DNA of 64,000 bases from an uncultured Bacilli bacterium (GCA_944363525.1 CALVUF010000008.1:1-64000); one strand, 5' to 3'. Positions 43,104-52,045 are shown, counted from the stretch's first letter. Program-made: numbers and translations. Notes: generated by a model from the letters alone, not told the origin.

Positions 43104-46100
43104 ATGGCAGAAATCAAAAAAACAATGAAATCCGTCGACGGCAATACCGCGGCCGCGATGGAGAGCTACTACTTCACCGAAGTAGCGGCGATTTACCCGA
43201 TCACCCCGTCATCCCCGATGGCGGAGCTCGTTGACGCCAAATCGGCCAAAGGCGACAAGAACTTCTTCGGCGCCCCGGTCAAAGTCGTCGAGATGCAGTC
43301 GGAAGCCGGCGCTTCCGGCGCGGTCCACGGGGCTTTGCAAGGCGGGTCGCTCTCGACCACCTTCACCGCCTCCCAAGGCTTGCTCTTAATGATCCCGAAC
43401 ATCTACAAGTGGGTCGGTGAGCTCCTCCCGGCGGTCCTCCACGTCGCCGCCCGTTCCTTGGCTACCCGCGCCCTCTCGATCTTCGGCGATCACCAAGACA
43501 TCTACGCCGTCCGGCAGACCGGCATCACCATGATCTGCTCCTCCTCGGTCCAAGAGATCGCCGACCTCACCCCGGTCGCCCATCTCACCGCGATCGATTC
43601 GAGCGTCCCGGTCCTTCATTATTTCGATGGCTTCCGGACTTCCCACGAAGTCCAAAACGTTGAATTCGTCGATGAGGAAGAGTGGAAGAAACTCCTCCCG
43701 ATGGATAAGGTCGAGGAATTCCGCGCCCGGGCCCTCAACCCCCATACCCACGCCGTCACCCGCGGCGGGGCGGAAAATGACGATATCTATTTCCAGGCCC
43801 GCGAAGCCCAGAATACCCACTTCGACCACGTCATCGAAGTCGCGAAGAAATACTTCGCTGAAGCCTCCCGCCTCACCGGAAGGACCTACGCTCCGTTCGT
43901 CTACTATGGCGACAAGGAAGCGACCAAGGTCATCATCGCCATGGGCTCGGTCACCGAGACCGCGATGGAAGTCGTCGATGAGCTCAACAAGCGGGGCGAG
44001 AAGGTCGGCTTAGTCAAAGTTCACCTCTACCGGCCGTTCTCGGCCAAGCTCCTCTCCGAAGCGATCCCCGCCTCGGTCAAGAAGATCGCCGTCCTCGACC
44101 GGACCAAAGAGACCGGGGCGATGGGCGAGCCGCTTTACCTCGACGTCATCGCCGCCATGGCTTCGGTCGGCCGGAAGTTCGATTGCATCCTCGGCGGGCG
44201 TTATGGCCTCTCCTCCAAGGACACCCAGCCCAAGGACGTGAAGTCGGTCTATGACTTCCTCGACGCCGAGAAGAACTGGAATGGTTTCACCGTCGGCATC
44301 AAAGACGACGTCACCCATCTCTCGATCCCGGTCGATGAGGAGTTCGTCATCCCGCATTCCTACACCTCCTGCCTCTTCTATGGCTTAGGGAGCGATGGCA
44401 CCGTCTCGGCCAACAAGAGCTCGGTCAAGATCATCGGCGACGCCACCCATCAATACGCCCAGGCCTATTTCCAATACGACTCTCGGAAAGCCGGCGGCAC
44501 CACCCGGAGCCACCTCCGCTTCGGCAAGGAGCCGATCCATTCCGAATACTACGTCAAGAACGCCGATTTCATCTCCTGCTCGCTTGACACCTATATCTTC
44601 AAGTTTGACATCATCTCCAACCTCAAAGAGGGCGGCACCTTCTTACTCAACACCAACATGGACGATGAGACCCTCATCAAGTCGATGCCGAACCGGATGA
44701 AGCACCTTCTCGCCAAGAAACACGCGAAGTTCTACGTTATCGACGCCAACAAGCTGGCGGCTGAATGCCATATGGGGCGGCATACCAATACCACCCTCCA
44801 GGCCGCCTTCTTCAAGCTCTCGCCTTCGATCATGGATTACTCGGAAGCCGAGAAGTGGATGAAGAAGTTCGCTGAGAAGTCCTATGCCAAGAAGGGCATG
44901 GACATCGTCAAGAACAACTGGGATGCCATCGACGCCGGCCCGAAGGGGCTCCGCGAGATCAAGGTCGATCCGGAATGGATCAACCTCCCGTACCAGAAAG
45001 TCGCGACCGCCGACACCGGCGACACCTACTATGACGAATACGTCGAAGTCATCGATCGGCTCGATGGCGATGAGCTCCCGACCTCGGCTTTCACCAAGCA
45101 CGAATTGCTCGATGGGACGATGAACGAGAACATCACCTTCCGTCAGAAACGGGCCATCGCCGACCGCGTCCCGGTCTGGGATCCGACTTACTGCATCCAG
45201 TGCAACCAGTGCGCCTTCGTCTGCCCGCACGCCACCATCCGTCCGTACCTTCTTAACGAAGAGGAAGTCAATAACGCCCCGGATATCGTCAAAGCCGGCC
45301 TCAAACCGGCCCTCGGGACCAAGGACAAAACCCTGAAGTTCCGGATCCAGGTCTCGACCGAGAACTGCATCGGCTGCGGCCTCTGCGTCTCCGAATGTAT
45401 GGCCAACGCGACCGCCAAGCGGATGGGCAATGACCATTACGCCTTAAAGATGGTCGACGCCCACGGCCAGGCCGAACAGCAAAAGGGTGCTGATTACCTC
45501 TACTACCACTGCAGCGAGAAGAAGGGCGAAGTGAGCGACGCTACCGTCAAGGGGCTCGGCTTCAAGAAGCCTTACATGGAAGTCTCGGGTGCCTGCGCCG
45601 GCTGCGGCGAAGCCCCGTACTACCGGATCGTCTCCCAGCTGTTTGGCAAGGATATGCTGGTCGCTAACGCCACTGGCTGCTCCTCCATCTACTGCGGCTC
45701 GACCCCGCTGACCCCCTTCGTCAATGACAACGGCAAGGATGGTCCGGCTTGGGCCAACTCCTTATTCGAGGACAACGCCGAATACGGCTTCGGCATGCGG
45801 ATCGCGACCGATCAGAAGCTCGCCCGCATCGCCGATATCCTGACCGCGGCCAAAGCCTCTGACAAAGTCAGCGATGAACTGAAATCGGTCATCGACGATT
45901 ACCTTAGCCACGTCAAAGACCGCGAATACGTCCGCGGTATCGTCCCGACCCTTATGAAGCTGGTCGACGAATCGAAGGACGAAGCGGTCAAGGAAGTCAA
46001 GCTCTATGAGCGCGACCTCATCGACAAGTCGGTTTGGATCGTCGGCGGCGACGGCTGGTCCTACGATATCGGCTATGGCGGACTTGACCATGTCTTGGCC

Positions 46101-46673
46101 AATGAAGCCGACGTCAATGTCTTGGTCCTCGACACCGAAGTTTATTCCAACACCGGCGGCCAGGCCTCGAAGTCCTCGCAGACCGGCTCGATCAACAAGT
46201 TCACCGCCTCCGGCAAGAAGGAAGCGAAGAAGAACTTGGCCCTCATGGCCATGGCCTATGGCCACGTCTATGTCGCCCAGATCGCCCTTGGCGCCAACCC
46301 GGCCAAAGCCATCCAGGCCTTGAAGGAAGCCGAATCCTATGACGGCCCGTCCTTGGTCATCTGCTATTGCCCCTGCGCCGAGCAGCACATCAAAGGCGGC
46401 CTCGTCAACTCGATCTCCGAGGAGAAGAAAGCCGTCGAATGCGGTTACTTCACCACCTTCCGTTATGATCCGCGGCTCAAGGCCGAAGGCAAGAGCCCGC
46501 TGACCTTCGACTGCAAGGAACCGGATTTCTCCAAGCTCCGCGACTTCATCATGCAGGAGACCCGCTTCAGCCAGCTCCCGATCGTCAACCCCGAGCATGC
46601 CGAAGAACTCCTTACCAAGTGCGAGAAGTACGCTGAGCAGCGTTACCGCGACATCAAGAAGTTCGGCGAATAA
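43104..46673 (+). CDS. nifJ: Pyruvate:ferredoxin (flavodoxin) oxidoreductase
   Basis: This 1189-residue single-chain PFOR converts pyruvate and CoA to acetyl-CoA and CO2 with reduced ferredoxin. It has the domain I start VDGNTAAAMESYYFTEVAAIYPITPSSPMAE, two [4Fe-4S] motifs in the ferredoxin domain (CIQCNQCAFVCPHA and CIGCGLCVSECMANA) and an extra proximal-cluster Cys set (GACAGCGEAPY). The thiamine-diphosphate site includes GGDGWSYDIGYGGLDHVLA and NVLVLDTEVYSNTGGQASKSS. It is monocistronic, with its own promoter and terminator, and should feed the hydrogenase with reduced ferredoxin. Confidence 0.98.
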   Translation: MAEIKKTMKSVDGNTAAAMESYYFTEVAAIYPITPSSPMAELVDAKSAKGDKNFFGAPVKVVEMQSEAGASGAVHGALQGGSLSTTFTASQGLLLMIPNIYKWVGELLPAVLHVAARSLATRALSIFGDHQDIYAVRQTGITMICSSSVQEIADLTPVAHLTAIDSSVPVLHYFDGFRTSHEVQNVEFVDEEEWKKLLPMDKVEEFRARALNPHTHAVTRGGAENDDIYFQAREAQNTHFDHVIEVAKKYFAEASRLTGRTYAPFVYYGDKEATKVIIAMGSVTETAMEVVDELNKRGEKVGLVKVHLYRPFSAKLLSEAIPASVKKIAVLDRTKETGAMGEPLYLDVIAAMASVGRKFDCILGGRYGLSSKDTQPKDVKSVYDFLDAEKNWNGFTVGIKDDVTHLSIPVDEEFVIPHSYTSCLFYGLGSDGTVSANKSSVKIIGDATHQYAQAYFQYDSRKAGGTTRSHLRFGKEPIHSEYYVKNADFISCSLDTYIFKFDIISNLKEGGTFLLNTNMDDETLIKSMPNRMKHLLAKKHAKFYVIDANKLAAECHMGRHTNTTLQAAFFKLSPSIMDYSEAEKWMKKFAEKSYAKKGMDIVKNNWDAIDAGPKGLREIKVDPEWINLPYQKVATADTGDTYYDEYVEVIDRLDGDELPTSAFTKHELLDGTMNENITFRQKRAIADRVPVWDPTYCIQCNQCAFVCPHATIRPYLLNEEEVNNAPDIVKAGLKPALGTKDKTLKFRIQVSTENCIGCGLCVSECMANATAKRMGNDHYALKMVDAHGQAEQQKGADYLYYHCSEKKGEVSDATVKGLGFKKPYMEVSGACAGCGEAPYYRIVSQLFGKDMLVANATGCSSIYCGSTPLTPFVNDNGKDGPAWANSLFEDNAEYGFGMRIATDQKLARIADILTAAKASDKVSDELKSVIDDYLSHVKDREYVRGIVPTLMKLVDESKDEAVKEVKLYERDLIDKSVWIVGGDGWSYDIGYGGLDHVLANEADVNVLVLDTEVYSNTGGQASKSSQTGSINKFTASGKKEAKKNLALMAMAYGHVYVAQIALGANPAKAIQALKEAESYDGPSLVICYCPCAEQHIKGGLVNSISEEKKAVECGYFTTFRYDPRLKAEGKSPLTFDCKEPDFSKLRDFIMQETRFSQLPIVNPEHAEELLTKCEKYAEQRYRDIKKFGE

Positions 46674-46693
46674 CTTCCTTCGCTGAATTCCTA

Positions 46694-46720
46694 GCCCGTC
46701 CATCGCGACGGGCTTTTTTC
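46694..46720 (+). terminator. Terminator after nifJ
   Basis: A 7-bp stem GCCCGTC/GACGGGC with loop CATCGC is followed by six T. Confidence 0.93.
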
Positions 46721-46737
46721 GTAGTATACTGCTATGG

Positions 46738-47271
46738 ATGAATCGGCAATTGTTTGGGAAATCCATACTCTCCGGTTGTTTCCGCTGGACGTTTGGCTTA
46801 TTGGTCTTGATATCCTTTGGTTTTTCCTTCGCCCATCTTATCCTTTATCGCTGGCATGCGGATGGCTTGCGGCGGACGGAGTATTTCCATGTCCTTAACT
46901 ATCTTTCTGACGATGGTTCCTATCAAATCGATATCGAAGGGCATGCCCCTTATCGAGGAGAGGGCGGAACCCCTTTCTTGGATATCCTAAAAGAAGCGAA
47001 ACCGGTCGAAGGGAAGGATGACTATTGCGCTGACTTCGATTCCAATCCGGAAGGATGCCTTCCGCTCGCTTCGGAGGCTGGGGTGACGGGAATCACCTTT
47101 GGCTATGATTCCGATTCATCGGATTATTCCCTATCCTTGTCTTTGCCCAATAGCGTCTATATCTATGGTGGCTTTGGCAATCCATCCCGTTTTTATACGA
47201 TTGAGCCTGAGCTGGTCGAGCGGTGTTTTGATCTAGCCGATGAGATCGTGTGGGCGAATCAGGCCATATAG
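46738..47271 (+). CDS. Small single-pass membrane protein, unknown
   Basis: This 177-residue protein has one N-terminal membrane helix (FGLLVLISFGFSFAHLILY) and an acidic extracytoplasmic part with two Cys (DDYCADFDSNPEGCLPL) that could form a disulphide. No family is recognised. The ATG at 46738 lies 7 nt after TATACT (46725-46730), without a ribosome-binding site, just past the nifJ terminator; another ATG at 46734 is out of frame. Confidence 0.6.
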   Translation: MNRQLFGKSILSGCFRWTFGLLVLISFGFSFAHLILYRWHADGLRRTEYFHVLNYLSDDGSYQIDIEGHAPYRGEGGTPFLDILKEAKPVEGKDDYCADFDSNPEGCLPLASEAGVTGITFGYDSDSSDYSLSLSLPNSVYIYGGFGNPSRFYTIEPELVERCFDLADEIVWANQAI

Positions 47272-47280
47272 ACTCGATTT

Positions 47281-47377
47281 TTGGAAAACTACGCTTTTTA
47301 GCCTTTCAAAGTATTGGAAAACTACGGTTTTTGGTGGTTTTAATCATTGGAAAACTTCAGTGTGGTTATTTTCAATA
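47281..47377 (+). repeat. Direct-repeat array, about 33-bp period, upstream of ATPase B
   Basis: Units start at 47281, 47314 and 47347 with the core TTGGAAAACTACG, TTGGAAAACTACG and TTGGAAAACTTCA, followed by T-rich halves (CTTTTT, GTTTTT and GGTTATTTT). The first two periods are exactly 33 bp and the third 31 bp. A fourth, degenerate unit start (TTGAAAATAG at 47378) provides the -35 box of the ATPase promoter. The layout is the same as at 18948-19030 and the unit resembles the orphan array at 1412-1551. Confidence 0.88.
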
Positions 47378-47406
47378 TTGAAAATAGAGGAAGTAGACTT
47401 TATAAA
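47378..47406 (+). promoter_or_regulatory. Promoter of ATPase B
   Basis: TTGAAA (47378-47383), a 17-bp spacer and TATAAA (47401-47406) match the promoter of ATPase A in hexamers and spacing. An ATG follows 4 nt later at 47411 but opens only an 11-codon frame; the long frame starts at 47424. Confidence 0.78.
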
Positions 47407-47423
47407 TTCAATGGTGAATAACT

Positions 47424-48740
47424 ATGTTCCGAAGGAAGATTTCTGAGTCAATCAAGGAAAACTTAATGGATCCCGATTCCATGATCCTGCTGCTTAATGG
47501 GGCTAAGGAAATCGGGAAGACTTTGGTTTGCCGCGAGGTCGGAAGGTCGCTGTTTCCTCATTTCGTCGAGGTCAATCTCCAAGACGATTATCACGGCGAG
47601 AAGAATTTCGCGCTTGTTCATGATATCCGCGAGTTCTATTTCCGGCTCACGGCATTGTATGGTCCCTCCTTAGGTTCTTACGATGATACCCTGATTTTCC
47701 TCGATGAAATCCAGGTCTATCCTCATTTTATATCGATGCTTAAGCCTTTACGTGCTGACCGGCGGTTCCGCTTTATCTGCGCTGGGTCGTCATTAGGAAT
47801 CGCGACGCGGTCAACGTTTATTCCGATGGGGTCGATTCAGCCCCTTTCGATGCGGCCGATGGATTTCGAAGAGTTCCTCTGGGCCCGTGGGGCAGGGCAA
47901 GAAAGCATTGATTCTTTACGGGAGAACTTTGCCCAAAGGAAGCCCCTCAGCCAATCGTCCCACGAATTTTTCTTTAAGGCTTTCAAGGAATACTTACTTT
48001 GCGGCGTGCTCCCTGATACGGTCAAGGCCTTTTTGGAAGAAGGCGACGTTTACAAAACGCGGGATATCCAGTCATCCATCTATGAATCGTATAAGGGCGA
48101 TATGTCCCGTTATGATCAAGAACATTCCTTGAAGACCCGCAGGATATACGACTCTTTGCTTTCCTATACTCAGAATAAGGTTAAGCGGCTTCGGGCCAAG
48201 CAAATTGAAGGCGATGTGCGGGCCACCCTGGTCAAATATGAGAATGAGATCGATTATTTGATTGATTCTGGAAGTGCGCTTCCGGCGAATGCGGTTTCTA
48301 GTTTTCACTTCCCTCTTGGCGAATGGAGCGTCAAGGACTTGATGAAGCTATATTACAACGATGTCGGCATTCTGACTTATTTGCTCTTCAAGAACAACGT
48401 TAAGCCTTTTCTGGGCGACGTCCCAGCGATAAATCTCGGATCGGTCTATGAGACGGTGGTGGCCCAGGAACTCATTGCCCATGGTCACCAGTTGTTTTAC
48501 TTTGATTCAAAGAAGGTGGGGGAAGTCGATTATTTGGTCAATGATTATGACTCGCTTTCGATCTTACCGATCGAGGTCAAATCCGGTCGGACGGGGTATG
48601 AGTATCGGGCATTGCCGAAGCTCGTTGATCCGAAAGGCAATTATCGGTTAGGCCAGGGAATGGTGCTGCAAAACGCCAATCGGTTGGTTTTTGCGGACAA
48701 TATACTGACCGCCCCAATCTATATGGTCATGTTCATTTAG
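47424..48740 (+). CDS. AAA_14/DUF4143-type ATPase with nuclease-like C-terminus (copy B)
   Basis: This 438-residue protein is a distant relative of the ATPase at 19069. Walker A is LLNGAKEIGKT (Lys32), Walker B is DTLIFLDEIQ (Asp94, Glu95) and the sensor motif is FICAGSSLG. The C-terminal domain carries GEVDYLVNDYDSLSILPIEVKSG, the D...E-x-K pattern of PD-(D/E)xK folds. The best family start would be MVNNYV at ATG 47411, but that frame meets a stop after 11 codons; a 1-nt shift joins it to this frame. Either the gene starts at 47424 or it carries a frameshift. It is isolated between a membrane-protein gene and tRNA-Pro. Confidence 0.82.
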   Translation: MFRRKISESIKENLMDPDSMILLLNGAKEIGKTLVCREVGRSLFPHFVEVNLQDDYHGEKNFALVHDIREFYFRLTALYGPSLGSYDDTLIFLDEIQVYPHFISMLKPLRADRRFRFICAGSSLGIATRSTFIPMGSIQPLSMRPMDFEEFLWARGAGQESIDSLRENFAQRKPLSQSSHEFFFKAFKEYLLCGVLPDTVKAFLEEGDVYKTRDIQSSIYESYKGDMSRYDQEHSLKTRRIYDSLLSYTQNKVKRLRAKQIEGDVRATLVKYENEIDYLIDSGSALPANAVSSFHFPLGEWSVKDLMKLYYNDVGILTYLLFKNNVKPFLGDVPAINLGSVYETVVAQELIAHGHQLFYFDSKKVGEVDYLVNDYDSLSILPIEVKSGRTGYEYRALPKLVDPKGNYRLGQGMVLQNANRLVFADNILTAPIYMVMFI

Positions 48741-48820
48741 GTATTGCGGCCTTTTTGCGGTTTCCTGGCTTCGAAGCTCCGAACCTTTCGATTTATCTGT
48801 TTAGCGGGGCAAAAACGACC

Positions 48821-48847
48821 AAAAAAAGCGCCCTTTTCTGAGCGCTT
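48821..48847 (-). terminator. Terminator of tRNA-Pro
   Basis: On the minus strand AAGCGC/GCGCTT forms a 6-bp stem with a 10-nt loop followed by seven T. It lies 12 nt after the tRNA 3' end and may also serve the converging ATPase gene. Confidence 0.82.
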
Positions 48848-48859
48848 CATCTATCGAAC

Positions 48860-48936
48860 TGGTCGGAACGACGGGATTCGAACCCGTGACCCCTACCACC
48901 CCAAGGTAGTGCACTACCAAGCTGTGCTACGTCCCG
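48860..48936 (-). tRNA. tRNA-Pro (anticodon TGG)
   Basis: Read on the minus strand: acceptor CGGGACG/CGTTCCG, D arm GCAC...GTGC, anticodon stem CTACC/GGTAG with loop TTGGGGT (anticodon TGG), T arm ACGGG-TTCGAAT-CCCGT, discriminator A and encoded CCA. A TATAAT lies about 10 bp upstream on the minus strand. Confidence 0.95.
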
Positions 48937-49104
48937 GCAACGCGTATTATACTCAAACCCACCCGGTTTGCTATATTTTTCGTCCTGTGTTCGGCACTTC
49001 CGAAAGCCATCGCCGTTGGACATTCGACCAACAGGCATTGAGTCCCAGACGGTTAGATCTAAAAATGTCCCCGTTTCCCATCAAGAAACGAAAGGACGCG
49101 AAAT

Positions 49105-49233
49105 ATGGTAACACGACCCTACCATCGGTTCACCTTCGAGCAAAGGAAGGTGATCCAAATTGGCGTCGCCCACCGGCAGAAGGCGACTGAAATCGCCTTC
49201 ACCCTCAACGTCAACTCGACCTTCGCTCCTTAA
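49105..49233 (+). pseudogene. IS30-type transposase N-terminal remnant
   Basis: From an ATG with an AAAGGA site the frame reads MVTRPYHRFTFEQRKVIQIG, then TEIAFTLNVNSTFAP and a stop. YHRFT-EQRKVIQ-G...KTEIA-LGV-STVSREI is the helix-turn-helix start of IS30-family transposases. Past the stop the expected REIKRYGE region is still visible as RYGEG, and then similarity fades. Only about 45 codons of a protein of more than 300 are left, next to tRNA-Pro. It is a dead insertion-sequence fragment. Confidence 0.7.
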
Positions 49234-49769
49234 AGATACGGTGAGGGGGCGGAGTCCTTTTGGCAGCTGAGCAGCGGGATCTTTTTAAGGAAGAAGGACC
49301 TCCGCCTGGGGTCGTCGACTCCGACGAGGCGACGGTCCGCGCGGCCGAGAAGGTCATCCAGGACGGCTTCGCCAAGAAGAAGTTCATCTTCAAGTTGCCC
49401 CCGATGGCTGAGTCGGCTTCTGGAAGTCCCGCTCCGACTTCCAACTATATCTTATTTGGCTTATCGAACGTGGTTTTTGAAAAATGCATTAACTAGTCAA
49501 ACTCTCGTGTTCGTTCTAAGGGCCTGGGGAGGAAATGGTTTATTTCGTCTCTTTCTAATGATTGGGTCGACGGATGGTTAAAGGCCAGTTTGGTGATGTG
49601 CCAAAACATATCTTTTGTTTGGCCTTCACCATTATTATTCTGTGCCATCTGCTTCGGGTGCGCCTGCCTTGGAAGGCGGAATCACTCAACGCAAAATCTA
49701 CATTCAATTCGAGACGACTGATGGACAGGTGCTTATTGATTAATATTCCCAAGGGCCTATATTTTTAAT
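49234..49769. other. Gap after the IS30 remnant, no supported gene
   Basis: Frames of 60-80 codons exist (for example 49260-49496) but lack ribosome-binding sites and known motifs, and are likely decayed transposon-associated sequence. The right end (49736-49763) is the promoter of the next gene. Confidence 0.45.
49736..49763 (+). promoter_or_regulatory. Promoter of ECF-like sigma gene 1, leaderless
   Basis: TTGATT (49736-49741), a 16-bp spacer and TATATT (49758-49763) end 6 nt before the ATG at 49770. No ribosome-binding site is present. Confidence 0.65.
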
Positions 49770-50306
49770 ATGGCAAAAGAAGAATCACTGGATGCGGTGC
49801 TTCGCCCTTATGAACGCGAGCTGGCTTGGATCCATTATTTTCAAAGCCACAAAAATCTATTTCTAAAAATCGGCCTCGATGCTGGTTTAACTATAGACGA
49901 CGCCGAAGATGCTGCCATGGAGGGAGTATTGGCTTTGTTGGAAAAGGACCCCGGAAGCGTGACCAATCCAACTCAGTTTATTGCTGGGGTTATCAAACAT
50001 AAAGCCGCCGATCATTTTCGCAAATTATCTTGCGAGGATTGCGATTCTAATTTGATCGATGCTTCCGTCGATACGGAAATTTCCGTAGCCGAAGAAGTCT
50101 CGATTCGGCAATTCCTCGGTTTGATGAAAGAAGTTGTCGGCGAGGAGGGTTATTCCGTTCTTTTTGATAAGTATGGACTAGGGATGACCTTAAATGAAAT
50201 CGCTAAGAAACAAAAACTTACGGTAAATCAGGTTTTTTATCGCCTAAAGGGAGCGTCTAAGCAAGTAAAAAAGGCAATAAAAGGGGATTTTGCTTTCAAG
50301 CAATAA
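49770..50306 (+). CDS. ECF-like sigma factor, paralogue 1
   Basis: This 178-residue protein looks like an extracytoplasmic-function sigma factor. Residues 48-90 form a region 2-like part (DDAEDAAMEGVLALLEKD...TQFIAGVIKHKAADHFRKL). Residues 130-172 form a region 4 helix-turn-helix (LFDKYGLGMTLNEIAKKQKLTVNQVFYRLKGASKQV). It is a close paralogue of the gene at 52693, sharing NPTQFI-GVIKHKA-D-FR-L, VSI-QFL and LT--QVFYRL. Its neighbour downstream is a secreted protein, suggesting it controls that cassette. Confidence 0.7.
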   Translation: MAKEESLDAVLRPYERELAWIHYFQSHKNLFLKIGLDAGLTIDDAEDAAMEGVLALLEKDPGSVTNPTQFIAGVIKHKAADHFRKLSCEDCDSNLIDASVDTEISVAEEVSIRQFLGLMKEVVGEEGYSVLFDKYGLGMTLNEIAKKQKLTVNQVFYRLKGASKQVKKAIKGDFAFKQ

Positions 50307-50386
50307 GGTTTCACTGGACGCGCGATTCAAAATCCCGGCCCTGGAACCTTTTATGGCTTAGTTTCTTAATTCGGATAGGGCAAAGC

Positions 50387-50456
50387 TATAATTGTCTTTT
50401 TAAAACATTTTTAATAAAAAAACGCAATCTCCTCGACTAATAATTGAAGGAGCAAA
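50387..50456 (+). promoter_or_regulatory. Promoter and leader of the secreted-protein gene
   Basis: TATAAT (50387-50392) is followed by an AT-rich leader of about 60 nt and a GAAGGAG site before the ATG at 50458. No -35 consensus is visible, as would be expected if a special sigma factor or an activator is used. Confidence 0.5.
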
Positions 50457-50457
50457 A

Positions 50458-52035
50458 ATGATCAAGCATATTGTTTTGGGCCTAATGGTAATAACGCTAG
50501 CGATGACAGGAATGAACGCTGCCGGAACTTGCCCCGGGGATGACGACGAAGTAGATGGGTCGGGCATCGGACGTGCTTCGCTAAGCAAAAAAGACCGTGA
50601 GGGAAAAACCGGCGTTGATAATTATAAGTATTTTCTCGACACGGAAGGGGAATTCGTTGGCGATAACGACGACGAATTTGAATATAGCGAAGGCAAAGCT
50701 AAGGTTTCTTTTGTTGATGGGCAATTCGAATATGTCGAGGTTAACAATCTCAATTCACATGACGGAATCGCTACTTATTCCAACGGAGGCAATGATTCCT
50801 ACGAGAATAATGACGACTTTCAAAATGCCAGTCTTCTCCGGCGAGCTTCCGCCGGCCCCTTGCCTGGCCAGGGTTTTGTCTCGACGGAAGTGCACGGGAC
50901 GATAAACCAAAAGAAGTCCGGCTGGTTCAAAAAATACGTCGATAAGGATTTTTATGCTTATGACGTCACATGCGCCGGCAATTTGCTAATTACTTTAAGC
51001 GTTCCGCAAAATTTGGATCTCGATTTGCGGCTATATAAATTGAGCAATACTTTAGACGCCTCTTACAAGGAATTGGATTTTAATGAAACTTACGGGCTTC
51101 TAGGGACCAGCAACAAAGGCCAGGGCGTTACGGAATCACTAAGTGTTAATTGCGTTCCTGGTACATATTATATTGTTGTATATTCTTTTAATGACAAAAC
51201 CTATAGCGATATTGATAAGTACACATTAACTATCGTTGAAGAGGCGAATTTATCTTCGTATTCCATTCCAGAAGCGATGAATAAAGGTGATTTAGGAGCA
51301 ATTTGGGTTAGTGATTATTCTCCGGCCGGGATTAATCCTGCGACCACCCTGAATCCCGATGAAAACTATTTAAAATTATCGAATATCAGCGAATATCCTT
51401 TGCTTGACAGCATCTCTTCGATTTATGACGGGGCTAACTCTTTAACTTATGCCGTCGTATACGTCTGGGACAACTACTTAAGAGAAATTTTATGGGGGTA
51501 TTATGAAGCCTTGCTGCAGTCGTTTTTAAAAACTTATTGCGACGAATTTAATAACATCATTGAACCTGCTAGCAAGTTAGAAAACACCTCTTTGATCCTT
51601 GACGGTGTAGAGGCGGGCCTATCTTGGGCCGCGGTGGGGCCAACGTTCGTCAGTGTTTTACCGCTCGGTTTTGTCTCTAAGGCCGCTGGATTTATTAGCG
51701 CGGCATTGACGGCGGGAGCAGTAATAACCCATTTCATCAACTCAATAATTAAAGAGTACTGCGAGCTTACGACTTTCAAATCCTCGCTTTCGCAAATAAA
51801 GGACTTCTTGACCGGAATTACTGCGGCGCTTGAAACGACTGAAAACAACAAAAATAACGAGATAGTCATGATAAAGTTCGGATATCGCTTCGTAACGGAA
51901 AAGGAAGGAACGTATTTAGACTGGTCGCCGCTGTATGTCCCAGGGCAGCAGAATTTGTTCCGCAATACCTATATAAGTCGCACGCGGTCCGATTCCCCAT
52001 TTACTGGTACAATAAAACCTATCAAAGACATTTAA
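50458..52035 (+). CDS. Secreted protein with a PPC-like beta domain and a hydrophobic segment
   Basis: This 525-residue protein has a Sec signal peptide (MIKHIVLGLMVITLAMTGMNAAG) and an acidic region (residues 25-115). A beta-rich domain (about 125-255) resembles bacterial pre-peptidase C-terminal domains (FYAYDVTCAGNLLITLSVPQNLDLDLRLYKLSN... GTYYIVVYSFN). A helical part with a long hydrophobic stretch (about 385-440; TFVSVLPLGFVSKAAGFISAALTAGAVITHFI) follows. The family is not recognised as a whole. It has its own promoter and is followed 10 nt later by a membrane protein gene. Confidence 0.65.
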   Translation: MIKHIVLGLMVITLAMTGMNAAGTCPGDDDEVDGSGIGRASLSKKDREGKTGVDNYKYFLDTEGEFVGDNDDEFEYSEGKAKVSFVDGQFEYVEVNNLNSHDGIATYSNGGNDSYENNDDFQNASLLRRASAGPLPGQGFVSTEVHGTINQKKSGWFKKYVDKDFYAYDVTCAGNLLITLSVPQNLDLDLRLYKLSNTLDASYKELDFNETYGLLGTSNKGQGVTESLSVNCVPGTYYIVVYSFNDKTYSDIDKYTLTIVEEANLSSYSIPEAMNKGDLGAIWVSDYSPAGINPATTLNPDENYLKLSNISEYPLLDSISSIYDGANSLTYAVVYVWDNYLREILWGYYEALLQSFLKTYCDEFNNIIEPASKLENTSLILDGVEAGLSWAAVGPTFVSVLPLGFVSKAAGFISAALTAGAVITHFINSIIKEYCELTTFKSSLSQIKDFLTGITAALETTENNKNNEIVMIKFGYRFVTEKEGTYLDWSPLYVPGQQNLFRNTYISRTRSDSPFTGTIKPIKDI

Positions 52036-52045
52036 GGAGTCGAAT

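Noticed and set aside
48744..49190. 148-codon frame across tRNA-Pro
   Set aside because: It reads antisense through the tRNA and its terminator and has no protein-like motifs.
49260..49496. 78-codon frame after the IS30 remnant
   Set aside because: No ribosome-binding site or known motif; likely decayed sequence.
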